From positions 1 to 59,656 of the forward strand of contig NZ_PHNJ01000022.1 of the NCBI RefSeq assembly GCF_008122205.1: a stretch of DNA of 59,656 nucleotides. The letters run 5' to 3'. Made by a program: the position numbers and the translations under genes. Origin of the DNA: Natronococcus pandeyae (GTDB taxonomy: Archaea > Halobacteriota > Halobacteria > Halobacteriales > Natrialbaceae). The notes beneath the pieces are model-generated. The model did not search any database. It was not told where the DNA came from and worked only from the letters and a program-made list of their open reading frames with translations. Positions 35,727 to 45,366 of the stretch are shown here, in pieces. Within the stretch, counting starts at the first letter, position 1; every line of letters begins with the position of its first letter.

Positions 35727-36800
35727 TCAGAAGCCGGGCATCAGTTCGGCCGGTCCGAAGACGCCGTACTCGCCGGCGCGGTTGCGACGAACGCCGGCTT
35801 TCAGGTAGCCCAGCGCCGGGCCGTTGACGTTGGCTTCCATACTCGTCGCGTCGTCGAGTCGGAAGGTGTTCGTCGCCGTCTCGCCGTCGAAGGTCGTTCC
35901 CGTCACCGAGACGGTCGTCGTCGTCGGCTTCTCGTCGCTTCGAACGTCGAGGATCCCACCGACGGTGACGTCCTCGGCGTCACAGACTCCGGCACGCTCG
36001 AGCAGGACGTCGTCGGCGTGTTCCATGTCCTCGAACTCGATGGCGCCCTCGTGGTCGTCGATGATCGCCTCGATCTCCGCGTCGGAGAGGTCGCGGGCGG
36101 TCTCGATGTCGTACTCTGGCAGATGCGCGATGTCTTCGCGGACGGTGCCGCGGTTGTCCTCGTAACCCGACTTGAGGCCGACGCCCCACCAGATATCGAC
36201 GTCCGTGACCTCGACGAACGACTGGGCCGCGAGCGCGGCCGCGCCGGTGAGGAGACCCGGCGTCGCGCCGGCCCCGCAAATGAACGTGATCCCCTGCTCC
36301 TCGAACGTCTCCGTACGCTCGTCGAGCATGTCGATCACGCGCGACCGTTTGAGGACGTCGATCAGTACGCCCGAGTAGTCGCCCTCGAGGAACCGATCAG
36401 CCACCCGCGGGATGAAATCGTGCTCGTAGTTCGGCAGCGCGAGCAGGACCGCGTCGATCTCCTCGCCGCGGTCGATGACGTCCTGGATGGGGTCTGCGCT
36501 GGGACGAGCCTGCTCGGAGGCGACGACCCCCTCGTCTTCACCGTGCTGTTTGACCCCGCCTTCGCTCTCGGCGGTCGCTGCGCCGCCGTCCGTCGCGACG
36601 TCGCCGTCTCGCGGTTCGCTGTCGATGTTCCCCTCCGTCGCCGCCAGCAGTTCGTCGACGTCGAGTCCGTCGAAGTCGATCGCGGTGCCGTGGCGATCAC
36701 ACGCTGCAACGGGTGTCAGGGCCTCCTTGTGCTGGCTCACTTCGAGTGCTCGTCGGCCGATTCCTCCGGTTCCGAGTACCGCAAACGTAACTTCGTCCAT
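35727..36800 (-). CDS. bioU: BioU-like protein (KAPA to DAPA step of biotin synthesis)
   Basis: A 357-residue Rossmann-fold protein (FAVLGTGGIGRRALEVSQHK) of the saccharopine/homoserine-dehydrogenase-like kind, placed between bioB and bioF. Cyanobacterial BioU converts 8-amino-7-oxononanoate to diaminopelargonate using its own lysine as amino donor, a suicide reaction that replaces BioA; related proteins are known in haloarchaea. The lysine candidate is K151 (VLIDVLKRSRVID). An acidic insertion (about 62-95) is absent from the cyanobacterial enzyme as I recall it; allowing for it, K151 falls near the published position. No bioA is present, supporting the assignment. The gene follows bioB after 32 bases. 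Confidence 0.8.
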   Translation of the reverse strand: MDEVTFAVLGTGGIGRRALEVSQHKEALTPVAACDRHGTAIDFDGLDVDELLAATEGNIDSEPRDGDVATDGGAATAESEGGVKQHGEDEGVVASEQARPSADPIQDVIDRGEEIDAVLLALPNYEHDFIPRVADRFLEGDYSGVLIDVLKRSRVIDMLDERTETFEEQGITFICGAGATPGLLTGAAALAAQSFVEVTDVDIWWGVGLKSGYEDNRGTVREDIAHLPEYDIETARDLSDAEIEAIIDDHEGAIEFEDMEHADDVLLERAGVCDAEDVTVGGILDVRSDEKPTTTTVSVTGTTFDGETATNTFRLDDATSMEANVNGPALGYLKAGVRRNRAGEYGVFGPAELMPGF

Positions 36801-36832
36801 GGTATCGATGTGGTGATAGTCGTCTGTATCCG

Positions 36833-37969
36833 TCAGTCGTCGCTCGGTTCTGGACCCGTACTCGCACTCGAGTCCGTCGTCGTCTCGTTCGAGTCGGTCG
36901 TCGACTCGCGCGGGCCGTTCCCGTCCGCACGGGCTTTGACCTCGTCGGGATCGAAGTCGTTTACCTCCCGATTGGGCTCGAGGCCGGCCCGTTCGATGAT
37001 CTCTAAGTCCTCGCCGGGCGACTGGCCCTCCGTGGTGAGATAATCTCCCGTCAGCAGGCCGTCGGCGCCCGCCTCGAGCGGCAGGTGCTGTTCGTCGGTT
37101 GCGAGGTTGACCTCGCGCCCGCCAGTCAGGCGCACTCGCGACTCGGGGTGGAGCAGTTTGTACACCGCGACCGTCGTGACGATCTCGTCGGTCGTGATCT
37201 CGGCACTGTCCTGCTCGGCAAGTGGGGTCCCCTCGACCGGGTTGAGGACGTTCACCGGCAGCGAGGAGATGCCGATCTCTTGTAACGCGATCGCGGCGTC
37301 GACGCGGTCGGTCGGCGTCTCGCCCATTCCGAGTATGACGCCGGCACAGAGGTCCATGCCGGCCGCCTTGGCTGTCTCGAGCGTCTCGACGCGATCCTCG
37401 AAGCTGTGCGAGCCGACGATCTCCGGGAAGTAGTTCGGTGAGGTCTCGATGTTATGATTGTAGTGATTGATCCCCTCTGCGGCGAGGATCTCGGCCTCCT
37501 CCTCCGTGAGAATCCCTAGGGAGGCGTCGACCTCGAGGTCGCACTCGTCCCGGACGAGGCGGATGGATTCGATCACCTCGTCCCACTCGTCGGGGCGGTG
37601 TTCCTTCGAGACGCCCTTCTCCGCGACGACGATGCCGAACCGCTGGGCGCCGTCGCGTTCGGCTCGTTTGGCGGCCTCGAGGATCTTCTCGGGGCCGAGG
37701 AAGCCGTAGGTGTCGATACCGGTGTCGAAGTGGACCGACTGGGCGCAGAAGCCGCAGTCCTCGGCGCAGTTGCCCGCTTTCGCGTTGACGATCGAGCACG
37801 CGTCGACCGTCCCGTCGCCGAACTGATCGCGCACGACTGCACCGGCCGCTGCGAGCGGTTCGACCGGCTGTGCGATCAGCGCGAGGCCGTCGGTGCGGTC
37901 GAGTCGCTCGCCGGCCAGCACCCGCTCGAGTGCGTCGTCGACCGTCGGATTTCCTGTCTCGTAAACCAC
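36833..37969 (-). CDS. bioB: Biotin synthase (radical SAM)
   Basis: Inserts sulfur into dethiobiotin using S-adenosylmethionine and iron-sulfur clusters. The radical-SAM Cys triad is C68, C72, C75 (CAEDCGFC), and the auxiliary cluster region includes YNHNIETS and SRVRLTGGREVN. The 378 residues end in a Ser/Thr/Asp-rich haloarchaeal tail of about 30 residues. It heads the minus-strand cluster bioB-bioU-bioF-bioD, with bioU 32 bases behind. Confidence 0.96.
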   Translation of the reverse strand: MVYETGNPTVDDALERVLAGERLDRTDGLALIAQPVEPLAAAGAVVRDQFGDGTVDACSIVNAKAGNCAEDCGFCAQSVHFDTGIDTYGFLGPEKILEAAKRAERDGAQRFGIVVAEKGVSKEHRPDEWDEVIESIRLVRDECDLEVDASLGILTEEEAEILAAEGINHYNHNIETSPNYFPEIVGSHSFEDRVETLETAKAAGMDLCAGVILGMGETPTDRVDAAIALQEIGISSLPVNVLNPVEGTPLAEQDSAEITTDEIVTTVAVYKLLHPESRVRLTGGREVNLATDEQHLPLEAGADGLLTGDYLTTEGQSPGEDLEIIERAGLEPNREVNDFDPDEVKARADGNGPRESTTDSNETTTDSSASTGPEPSDD

Positions 37970-38154
37970 GTTCGAATAGGTAGTTGACGAGTATATAATC
38001 GTTGGGGAGAGTTTCGTGTGCTGTGACGCTCGAGAGTCGCGGTCGACGCGACCGAGTTTTCGACGCTCTCGAGGCTGTTAGCGGCCCTTAAATCCGTAGA
38101 ACTTGCACACGAAAGGTGGCGAGATTATAGCCCCGTTCCCTGTGGGGAGACGGC

Positions 38155-39252
38155 ATGTCGAACGATGATTCGAACTTCGACTTTACCCGGCGGGAGGCCG
38201 TCGTTGCAGGTGGCGGGTTCATCGGGCTGAGTATCGTCGCCAGGCGGGCGGCGGCCTCGGGCGAGTTTTCGCTCGAGGACGTCGAGGAGGCAGAGATCGA
38301 AGAGCAAGGATTGCAGTTTTTCAGCCTCGAGCAGGGCCAGATCGTCCAGGATATGGCCAATCGGATCTATCCTTCCGACGACAACGGGCCGGGTGCTCCC
38401 GAGGCCGGCGTCGTCTACTTCATCGACCGACAAATGAACCAGGACTGGGGCCAGGGCGAGCGCTGGTACCTGGAAGGGCCGTTCCCTGGCGTCGAACAAC
38501 TCGACCTGGATACGGGGGTCGAAGCAGCCGATCCCGTCGGCGGGCCGGTCGGCGCCGAGGGAGTCGGCGAGCCGGCCGAACACGACGACGAGGACGATGA
38601 AGAAGTCGAGAACGACGAGGAGGAAGCCGAGGACGGAGACGACGACGAAACCGAAAACGGAGACGACGAGGAGGCAGAGAACGGAAACGACGAGAACGGA
38701 GTCGGGAACGACGACGAGAACGGGGACGAAGACGAAGCTGACCAGCCCGACGAGTTCGACACCGACCCCGAAGATCCGGAAGAGGACGACGTCGAGGTTG
38801 AGTGGGCCGACGAAGAGCCTGCCGACGGCCAGGGCTGGCAGTACCCCCTGACGCCGGCGGAGGCGTACACTTATTCGATCGACTTCGTCGAGGCGTACTG
38901 CGAGGCGGAGTACGACGACAGCTTCGTCGATCTCGACGGCGACGAGCAAGACGAGGTCATCGAGGCGCTCGAGAACGACGAAGTCGGGACGTTCCGGGGG
39001 CTCGAGCCCAGTGACTTCTTCCTCCTGTTGCGGGAGAACACGCTCGAGGGAATGTTCGCCGACCCGATGTACGGCGGGAATCAGGAGATGATCGGCTGGC
39101 GGCTGAAGAACTTCCCCGGCACGCCCGGTTCGCTCGGGAGTTACCGCGCGAACATCCAGGACGAGGAGTACTTCGAGATCGACGAACCGCGGAGCATGGC
39201 CGACGACGTCCAGGAGCAGGGACTCAACCCGGACGGCGACCACAGCCACTGA
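38155..39252 (+). CDS. Gluconate 2-dehydrogenase subunit 3-like, Tat-exported, with acidic insertion
   Basis: Small subunit partner of a GMC dehydrogenase. A Tat signal lies at the N-terminus (R12-R13 in FTRREAVVAGGGF), followed by a GADH subunit 3 domain that is split by an extreme low-complexity insertion of about 75 residues (roughly 140-215) made almost only of Asp, Glu, Asn and Gly. The domain then resumes (WQYPLTPAEAYTYSIDFVEA, EGMFADPMYGGNQEMIGW). The partner gene follows after 56 bases. The subunit probably carries the flavoprotein across the membrane in the folded state. The substrate is unknown, and no cytochrome subunit is nearby. Confidence 0.85.
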   Translation: MSNDDSNFDFTRREAVVAGGGFIGLSIVARRAAASGEFSLEDVEEAEIEEQGLQFFSLEQGQIVQDMANRIYPSDDNGPGAPEAGVVYFIDRQMNQDWGQGERWYLEGPFPGVEQLDLDTGVEAADPVGGPVGAEGVGEPAEHDDEDDEEVENDEEEAEDGDDDETENGDDEEAENGNDENGVGNDDENGDEDEADQPDEFDTDPEDPEEDDVEVEWADEEPADGQGWQYPLTPAEAYTYSIDFVEAYCEAEYDDSFVDLDGDEQDEVIEALENDEVGTFRGLEPSDFFLLLRENTLEGMFADPMYGGNQEMIGWRLKNFPGTPGSLGSYRANIQDEEYFEIDEPRSMADDVQEQGLNPDGDHSH

Positions 39253-39308
39253 AGAGCACGGACAGCGGCGACCGAATCAACGAAACCCAACCGAGAGACC
39301 GAGCAACA

Positions 39309-41078
39309 ATGGCACAAGAACTCGACCCCGTCGACGTCGTCACCGTCGGCGTGGGCTGGACCGGCGGCATCATCGCGAAAGAACTGGCGGAAGAAGGCTA
39401 CGAGGTGGTCGGCCTCGAGCGCGGAGGCGAACGATCGACGGAAGACTGGCTCACCGTCCACGACGAACTGGGGTACGCCCTGCGGTACAAGCTGATGCAG
39501 GACCTCTCCCGGGAGACGATCACCTTCCGACACGAGCCGGGAGATACCGCGCTGCCGATGCGTCGATACGGTGCGTTCCTTCCAGGGACCGGCGTCGGCG
39601 GGGCTGGCGTTCACTGGAACGGGGTCACCTGGCGCTTCTTGCCCTACGACTTCGAGATCAGATCCGAGACGATCGATCGCTACGGCGAGGACTCGATCCC
39701 CGAAGACATGCAACTCCAGGACTGGGGGATCACCTACGAGGAGCTCGAACCCTACTTCGACGAGTTCGAGTACATGGCCGGCATCTCGGGCGTCGCCGGC
39801 AACATCGAGGGCGAGATCCAGGACGACGGCAATCCCCACGAGGGACCCCGGTCGCGGGACTTTCCGCTGCCGCCGATGATGGAAACGCCGGCGCTCGAGA
39901 CCTTCATGGACGGCGCCGAGGAGGTTGGATTCGAGCCGTTCATGCAGCCCTCGGCGAACCTCTCCGAATCGTACGAGAACACCGACGGCGTGCAGCTCGG
40001 CCAGTGCGAGTACTGCGGCTACTGCGAGCGGTTCGGCTGCGAGTGGGGCGCGAAATCCGATCCGACCGTAACCGTCCTCCCGGTCGCCCACGAGACGGGG
40101 AACTTCGAACTGCGAACCCACTCGAACGTCGTCGAGTTGCTCTACGATGAGGACGAGGAGGAAGTGACCGGCGTCAAGTACGTCGACCATCGGACGAACG
40201 ACGTCTACGAGCAGCCTGCGGACGTCGTCGCGCTCACCGCCTACGTCCTCAACAACGTCCGGCTGCTCCTGCTGTCGGGAATCGGCGAACCGTACGATCC
40301 GGAAACCGGCGACGGAGTCGTCGGGAAGAACTACTGTTATCAGAACTTCGGCGGCGCCGCGACGGGCTTTTTCGACGACGAAGAGTGGAACCTCTACATG
40401 GGCGCCGGCGCGCTCGGGGCCGCTTTCGACGACATCAACGGCGACAACTTCGATCACGAGGACCGTGACTTCCTGCACGGCGGCTCGGTCTCGATGAGCC
40501 AGACCGGTGAGCGGCCGATCGCGAACAATCCCGTTCCCGAGGATACGCCCTCGTGGGGCTCGGAGTTCAAAGAGCAGAGCCTCGAATACAACCACAGTTC
40601 GCTATCGATCTCGTGTCAGGGGGCCGTCTTACCGTTCCAGAACAACTACCTCGACCTCGATCCGAACTACACCGACGATTACGGGCTTCCGCTGCTTCGA
40701 ATGACGTTCAACTGGCACGAGCAGGACTACGCGCTCTCGGAGTTCGCCAGCGACGTCTGCGAGCGGGTCATGGAGGCGATGGGCGCCGACACCGTCGAAG
40801 CCACTGGCGGGCTCGAGGGCGACTTCGATATCATCCCCTACCAGTCGACCCACAACACCGGCGGCGCGATCATGGGCGCCGATCCCGAGGAGTCCGTCGT
40901 CAACAACTACCTGCAGTGCTGGGACGCACACAACCTGTTCATCCCCGGCGCGTCGGCGTTCGCCCACAACAGCGGCTACAACCCGACAGGCACCGTCGGC
41001 GCGCTCGCCTACCGCGCGGCGGAGGGGATCGAAGACTACCTCGAGAGTCCCGACCTGCTCGCCGACGCGGAGTCGTAA
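39309..41078 (+). CDS. GMC-family flavin-dependent oxidoreductase
   Basis: The 589-residue flavoprotein has an N-terminal dinucleotide-binding segment (VDVVTVGVGWTGGIIAKELA), GTGVGGAGVHWNGVTWR in the flavin-attachment region, and a C-terminal GMC domain (THNTGGAIMGADPEESVVNN and FIPGASAFAHNSGYNPTGTVG). A Cys cluster CEYCGYCERFGCEWG lies at about 233-247; it is unusual for the family and could bind metal or a cluster. It has no export signal of its own and is probably co-exported with the Tat-tagged subunit 3. Likely oxidises a sugar or alcohol at the cell surface; the electron acceptor is not encoded nearby. Confidence 0.88.
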   Translation: MAQELDPVDVVTVGVGWTGGIIAKELAEEGYEVVGLERGGERSTEDWLTVHDELGYALRYKLMQDLSRETITFRHEPGDTALPMRRYGAFLPGTGVGGAGVHWNGVTWRFLPYDFEIRSETIDRYGEDSIPEDMQLQDWGITYEELEPYFDEFEYMAGISGVAGNIEGEIQDDGNPHEGPRSRDFPLPPMMETPALETFMDGAEEVGFEPFMQPSANLSESYENTDGVQLGQCEYCGYCERFGCEWGAKSDPTVTVLPVAHETGNFELRTHSNVVELLYDEDEEEVTGVKYVDHRTNDVYEQPADVVALTAYVLNNVRLLLLSGIGEPYDPETGDGVVGKNYCYQNFGGAATGFFDDEEWNLYMGAGALGAAFDDINGDNFDHEDRDFLHGGSVSMSQTGERPIANNPVPEDTPSWGSEFKEQSLEYNHSSLSISCQGAVLPFQNNYLDLDPNYTDDYGLPLLRMTFNWHEQDYALSEFASDVCERVMEAMGADTVEATGGLEGDFDIIPYQSTHNTGGAIMGADPEESVVNNYLQCWDAHNLFIPGASAFAHNSGYNPTGTVGALAYRAAEGIEDYLESPDLLADAES

Positions 41079-41247
41079 TCTGACAATCGACTCTCACACT
41101 GCGGAAAAGTGGCCAATTGTCACGCCGATCGGCCGTTTCAGGTGGACGATGGCCGTCAGACTCATACGCCAGTTCTATCGACATTCGTGACAACCAAACA
41201 TTCCAAAAGTTAAAGGAGTGTGATAATCTATCGACGGAGAGCTGCCC

Positions 41248-42024
41248 ATGACCGACAGTGCCACGGACGACACCGCGACGGACGGCGGACTCGAGGCCGG
41301 CCCCAGTCTCGACGAACTGTTCGGACCGGTCGCGGACGAGCCGGTCGACGAGCGACCGCCCGACAGCGAGCCCACCTCGCGAGCAAGCGTCGACGAACGT
41401 GACGGTGAACGCGACGACGAGACGGCGACAGCGGCCTTCGATCGGCTCAAGGCCGACGAGGCGGCCGACGCCGACGCCGTCCTCGCGGACGATCGACCGG
41501 CGGAGATCATCGCGAGCGCGGACGAACCCGAGCCCGTGACCACCGAGACGGCTGTCGACGCGGCGCTGCTCGTCGACGAGGACGCGCTCGAGGCGCTCTT
41601 GCTCCCGGACCGAACCGAGGGCGAGGAGTTCCTCTGGGTCGACGCGGGCGACGCGCCGCTGGAACCGACGACTGACGCGCCGACCGAGAAAGACCAGTCG
41701 AGCGGCGAGAAATCGGGCGGCGAAGGGAGGGACGACGAGAAGTCGGTCGCGACGGACGAAGCGCTCGAGGAGCCGGTGGCCGACGATGCGGCAGCGGCCG
41801 GTGGCGAGTCGGCGTCCAGTGAGTCCACGTCGGCCGAGTCCGTGTCCTCCGAATCGAGCAAGTCGGCTCCCCTCGACCTCGCATCCGTCGAGTCCGGGGC
41901 GGCCTCGAGCGAGACCGCGCTCGTCGCACCCACCGAGTCCGAACTCGCGACGGTGGACGACACGGACGAGGACGGGTCGTCCGGTATTCTGGGCTGGATC
42001 CGGTCGAAGCTCGGCCGCTCGTAA
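41248..42024 (+). CDS. Acidic, mostly disordered haloarchaeal protein
   Basis: A 258-residue protein with a pI that must be extremely low. A structured part may exist near 85-135 (AEIIASADEP and LLVDEDALEALLLPD, EEFLWVDAGDAPLEP), then a long Ser/Glu/Ala-rich linker and a basic amphipathic end GILGWIRSKLGRS that could touch membrane or nucleic acid. The start MTDSATDDTATDGGL follows a short AT-rich upstream region. It precedes thioredoxin by 32 bases on the same strand and may be co-transcribed. I do not recognise a function. Confidence 0.65.
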   Translation: MTDSATDDTATDGGLEAGPSLDELFGPVADEPVDERPPDSEPTSRASVDERDGERDDETATAAFDRLKADEAADADAVLADDRPAEIIASADEPEPVTTETAVDAALLVDEDALEALLLPDRTEGEEFLWVDAGDAPLEPTTDAPTEKDQSSGEKSGGEGRDDEKSVATDEALEEPVADDAAAAGGESASSESTSAESVSSESSKSAPLDLASVESGAASSETALVAPTESELATVDDTDEDGSSGILGWIRSKLGRS

Positions 42025-42056
42025 CGGTTTTTCTCTTCGGGGCGGTAGACGCGAAT

Positions 42057-42503
42057 ATGGTCGAGACGGACGATTGCGATACCGACGATGACGACCTCGA
42101 GCAGATTCGCGCCGAGAAGCGCGAACGGCTGCGCGAGCGGATCGAACGCGAACAACGGGGCACAGTGAGCCCCGACGAGCCCGTCACCGTCGAGAGCCAG
42201 GCGCAGTTCCAGGAGGTCCTCGACGCCCACGAACTCGTCCTGGTCGACTTTTACGCCGACTGGTGTGGCCCCTGCAAGATGCTCGCGCCGATCCTCGAGG
42301 ACCTCGCGGGGGAGACGCCCGCCGCCATCGCGAAGGTCGACACCGACGCTCACCCGGCGCTCGCCCAGCAGTACGGCATCCAGGGGCTGCCGACGCTGCT
42401 GCTGTTCGCCGACGGCGAGGCGGTCGAACGACTCGTCGGGATGCAGGACGGAACGACCCTGCGGCAGGTGATTGATCGCCACGCGTCGGCGGGGACTGCA
42501 TAG
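42057..42503 (+). CDS. Thioredoxin with charged N-terminal extension
   Basis: A thioredoxin fold occupies residues about 42-145 with the active site WCGPC (C70, C73), the cis-Pro loop GLPTLLLF and a normal length of about 105 residues. An N-terminal extension of about 40 charged residues (DDDDLEQIRAEKRERLRERI) is predicted helical and may mediate binding. The last codons and the stop lie inside a tandem repeat (42483-42548). It acts as a cytoplasmic disulfide reductase; no reductase gene is adjacent. Confidence 0.93.
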   Translation: MVETDDCDTDDDDLEQIRAEKRERLRERIEREQRGTVSPDEPVTVESQAQFQEVLDAHELVLVDFYADWCGPCKMLAPILEDLAGETPAAIAKVDTDAHPALAQQYGIQGLPTLLLFADGEAVERLVGMQDGTTLRQVIDRHASAGTA

Positions 42504-42548
42504 CGTCGGCGGGGACTGCATAGCGTCAGCGGGGACTGCGTAGCGTCG
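42483..42548. repeat. Three tandem copies of a 20-bp unit across the thioredoxin stop codon
   Basis: The unit GCGTCGGCGGGGACTGCATA starts at 42483 and 42503 (identical) and again at 42523 with two changes, then a partial fourth begins at 42543. The first copy contains the last codons of thioredoxin, and its TAG stop begins at 42501. Later copies are untranslated. It looks like slippage or unequal recombination at the gene end. Confidence 0.85.
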
Positions 42549-42588
42549 TTCCAGGAGTTCTCGTCGGAGACGGCACCGACGCGAGTGG

Positions 42589-42744
42589 TTACGGCTGGGG
42601 GTGCCAGACGAGCCCCTCCCGTCGAACCGTGTACGGTTTGGCACCACATTCCGGACAGACCGTGCCGCCGCCGTCCGGATCGTCCAGCCGCTCCGGAATC
42701 GTGTGGCGGTGGCCACAGACGTCGCACTCGAGGGTGACTGGCAT
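42589..42744 (-). CDS. Small zinc-ribbon protein
   Basis: A 51-residue protein with two CxxC knuckles (CDVCGHRH at 7-14 and CPECGAK at 30-36) and a C-terminal GLVWHPQP. The open frame runs upstream of the ATG at 42744 for about 100 codons, but that part lacks any conserved character and reads like noise. It is convergent with thioredoxin. Function unknown; the type is common in haloarchaea. Confidence 0.7.
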   Translation of the reverse strand: MPVTLECDVCGHRHTIPERLDDPDGGGTVCPECGAKPYTVRREGLVWHPQP

Positions 42745-43009
42745 GGCATCTCTCGAGGACGTGGCGCTGCCGTATGATTGTCTGCCCGGAAGCTGCTCGT
42801 CCGTCGCTTCGGGGGGTCTCGTCTGGACTGACGTCCACCCGCTCGAGTGCCCTGCGCCGCTGTTTCGGTCGAGGTACTGGCCGCTCTCGTGTCGCTTCTG
42901 GTAGATTCCGTCCGAAACGAATCGTCGAATACGCTCGTCGAAAAAACGAACCGTCGAATACGACTGACGACGGTTCGACGGCCTCACACTCGTGAGGGCG
43001 TCGGAATCG

Positions 43010-43882
43010 TTATCCGAGGAACTCTTCGATGTGGTCGGCGACTTCTTCGGGGGTGTCACCGACGGGGACGCCGGCGTCGTTCAGCGCGGAAATCTTGCTC
43101 TCCGCGGTGCCGGTGCCCGAACCGGAGACGATCGCACCCGCATGGCCCATGCGCTTTCCTGGCGGGGCCGTGCGGCCGGCGATGAAGCCGGCGACGGGTG
43201 TGTCGACGTAGTCGTCGATGAACGCGGCGGCCTCCTCTTCGTCCTCGCCACCGATCTCACCGCACATGACGATCGCTTCGGTCTCGTCGTCGTTCTCGAA
43301 CAGTTCGAGGGCGTCGACGAAGTCCGTGCCGATGATGGGGTCGCCGCCGATACCGATCGCGGTCGTCTGACCGATGCCGCGATTAGTGAGGTTGTCGACG
43401 ACCTGGTAGGTCAGCGTCCCGGAGCGGGAGACCAGACCGACGTTCCCCTCGGCGAAGATGTTGCCGGGGAGGATGCCGAGTTTGGCCTCGCCGGGCGTGA
43501 TGAGGCCGGGACAGTTGGGACCGATGAGTCGCGTGTCGGTCTCGGAGAGGCGCTTGTTGACCCGGGCCATGTCCTGGGTCGGGATGCCCTCCGTGATCGC
43601 GACCGCGAGGTCGAGGTCGGTGTCGAGTGCCTCGAAGACGGCGTCGCCGGCGAACGCCGGCGGGACGAAGATCACCGAGGTGTCGGCGTTCTCCTCTTCG
43701 ACGGCCTCGTGGACCGTATCGTAGACGGGGACGCCTGCGGCCTCCTGGCCGCCCTTGCCGGGGACCGCGCCGGCTACGATGTTGGTGCCGTACTCCATCA
43801 TCTGTTCGGCGTGGAACTTGCCTTCCCCGCCGGTGATGCCCTGTACCACGACGCGCGTGTCGTCGTCGACTAGTACGCTCAT
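43010..43882 (-). CDS. sucD: Succinyl-CoA ligase, alpha subunit
   Basis: The alpha subunit binds CoA and carries the phosphohistidine: H247 in [13 protein letters not shown]. The N-terminal [18 protein letters not shown] is the CoA-binding segment, and [15 protein letters not shown] is family-typical. Its start overlaps the end of sucC by 4 bases, giving matched subunit synthesis. It functions in the citric acid cycle (succinyl-CoA to succinate with ATP or GTP formation). Confidence 0.97.
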   Translation of the reverse strand: MSVLVDDDTRVVVQGITGGEGKFHAEQMMEYGTNIVAGAVPGKGGQEAAGVPVYDTVHEAVEEENADTSVIFVPPAFAGDAVFEALDTDLDLAVAITEGIPTQDMARVNKRLSETDTRLIGPNCPGLITPGEAKLGILPGNIFAEGNVGLVSRSGTLTYQVVDNLTNRGIGQTTAIGIGGDPIIGTDFVDALELFENDDETEAIVMCGEIGGEDEEEAAAFIDDYVDTPVAGFIAGRTAPPGKRMGHAGAIVSGSGTGTAESKISALNDAGVPVGDTPEEVADHIEEFLG

Positions 43883-45033
43883 TGGTCGTTCACCTCCTCA
43901 GCGTACTCGACAGCACGCTGGACCGCGTCCTCGAGGGTCTGTTCGACCGTCACGAGGTCCTCGTTCAGAATCTCCATGCCTTCCTCCCAGTTCGTCCCGG
44001 CCAGTCGGACGACGACCGGCTTCGGGATCTCGTCGAACTGCTCGAGCGCCTCGTTGATCCCGCGGGCGACCTCGTCGCCGCGCGTGATCCCGCCGAAGAT
44101 GTTGAAGACGACGCTGTCGACGTTGTCGTCCGAGAAGACCATATCGAGCGCGTTCGCGATGCGTTCGGCCTTCGCGCCGCCACCGACGTCGAGGAAGTTG
44201 GCGGGTTCGCCGCCGTAGTGGTCGACGAGGTCGAGGGTGGTCATCACGAGACCGGCACCGTTGCCGATGATACCCGTGTTGCCCTCGAGACGGACGTAGT
44301 CGAAGTTGTACTCGTCGGCCTTCTGCTCGAGGTCGTCGCCGCTGCCGGCTGCTTCGGCTTCCATCTCGGCGAGTTCGGGCTGGCGGAACAGCGCGTCCTC
44401 GTCGATGTTCATCACGGCGTCGGCCGCGATGACCTCGTCGTCAGCCGTGACCATCAGCGGGTTGATCTCGGCGTCGGCGCCGTCTCGGTCGTCCCAGAGC
44501 TGGTAGAGCGTGGTCAGGACGCTCGAGACGTCGCGGGCGACGGCGGGATCGACGCCAGCGTCGTAGACCGCCTTGCGCGCCTGGTAGGGGTGCATCCCGA
44601 ACGACGGATCGATGTGCTCGCGCGCGATGGCGTCGGGGTCCTCCTCGGCGACCTCCTCGATGTTGACGCCACCCTTGGTCGAGACCATCGCGACGGGTTT
44701 GCCCTCGCCGCGGTCCATCGTGATCCCGACGTAGAGTTCGTCGACGAAGTCGACGGCTCCCTCGACGAGAACCTGGTCGACGTGATAGCCCTTGAGATCC
44801 ATCCCGATGATCGACTCGGCCGCCTCGCGGGCTTCCTCGTCGGTATCGACGAGTTCGATTCCGCCGGCTTTCCCCCGACCGCCGACCTGTACCTGTGCCT
44901 TGACCGCAACAGGATACCCGATCTCCTGAGCGGCGGTTAGTACGCCGTCGACGTCGGAGGCGAGTTGCGACTCCGGCGTCGGAATTCCGGCGTCGGCGAA
45001 GACTTGCTTCGCCTGGTACTCGTGCAGTTTCAT
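43879..45033 (-). CDS. sucC: Succinyl-CoA ligase (ADP-forming), beta subunit
   Basis: The beta subunit holds the ATP-grasp nucleotide site. Landmarks are [20 protein letters not shown] at the start, [15 protein letters not shown] for nucleotide binding, and [14 protein letters not shown] plus [17 protein letters not shown] in the CoA-ligase part. The 384 residues match the family. It precedes sucD with a 4-base overlap. No 2-oxoacid oxidoreductase gene is nearby. Confidence 0.97.
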   Translation of the reverse strand: MKLHEYQAKQVFADAGIPTPESQLASDVDGVLTAAQEIGYPVAVKAQVQVGGRGKAGGIELVDTDEEAREAAESIIGMDLKGYHVDQVLVEGAVDFVDELYVGITMDRGEGKPVAMVSTKGGVNIEEVAEEDPDAIAREHIDPSFGMHPYQARKAVYDAGVDPAVARDVSSVLTTLYQLWDDRDGADAEINPLMVTADDEVIAADAVMNIDEDALFRQPELAEMEAEAAGSGDDLEQKADEYNFDYVRLEGNTGIIGNGAGLVMTTLDLVDHYGGEPANFLDVGGGAKAERIANALDMVFSDDNVDSVVFNIFGGITRGDEVARGINEALEQFDEIPKPVVVRLAGTNWEEGMEILNEDLVTVEQTLEDAVQRAVEYAEEVNDQ

Positions 45034-45243
45034 AGCAATTCAAACGGAGTTCCGCCGTTGCTTAAATCCTGCCAGTTTCGGTTCGGGACGTGCCAGCAGT
45101 TATCTCGCTTCCGTCGGCGCGACGGCGATTCCGTGTACAGCCGTCGCTCTCGCCCGGTAACCGGCCGTTCTGCACTCGAGCCGAAATTAACTCAGTTCCG
45201 TATTAGGGTACCTTTATTAGGGACGCTGGTATATGACCACGTG

Positions 45244-45366
45244 ATGCCCGAAGTCAACGTCTCCGAGTCCCTGTACAAGAAGCTCGAGGAAGAGAACCCC
45301 GAGTCGATCGAGGACGCGGTGTGGGAGCTGATGTACCAGGCCCGTCGAGAGTCGCAGTACCAGTAG
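45244..45366 (+). CDS. Very small conserved-looking protein (40 residues)
   Basis: A 40-residue protein beginning MPEVNVSESLYKKLEEENPE and continuing SIEDAVWELMYQARR. The short beta strand followed by amphipathic helices recalls ribbon-helix-helix or VapB-type antitoxin N-termini, but no toxin gene follows. A promoter-like TTTATTAGG segment lies about 20-30 bases upstream of the ATG, and TTAGGG is repeated there. The 3' end is duplicated (see the repeat at 45349-45394). Function unknown. Confidence 0.6.
   Translation: MPEVNVSESLYKKLEEENPESIEDAVWELMYQARRESQYQ

Noticed and set aside
39141-40595. Long minus-strand frame opposite the GMC oxidoreductase
   Set aside because: Antisense shadow without recognisable domain; the plus strand is a complete enzyme.
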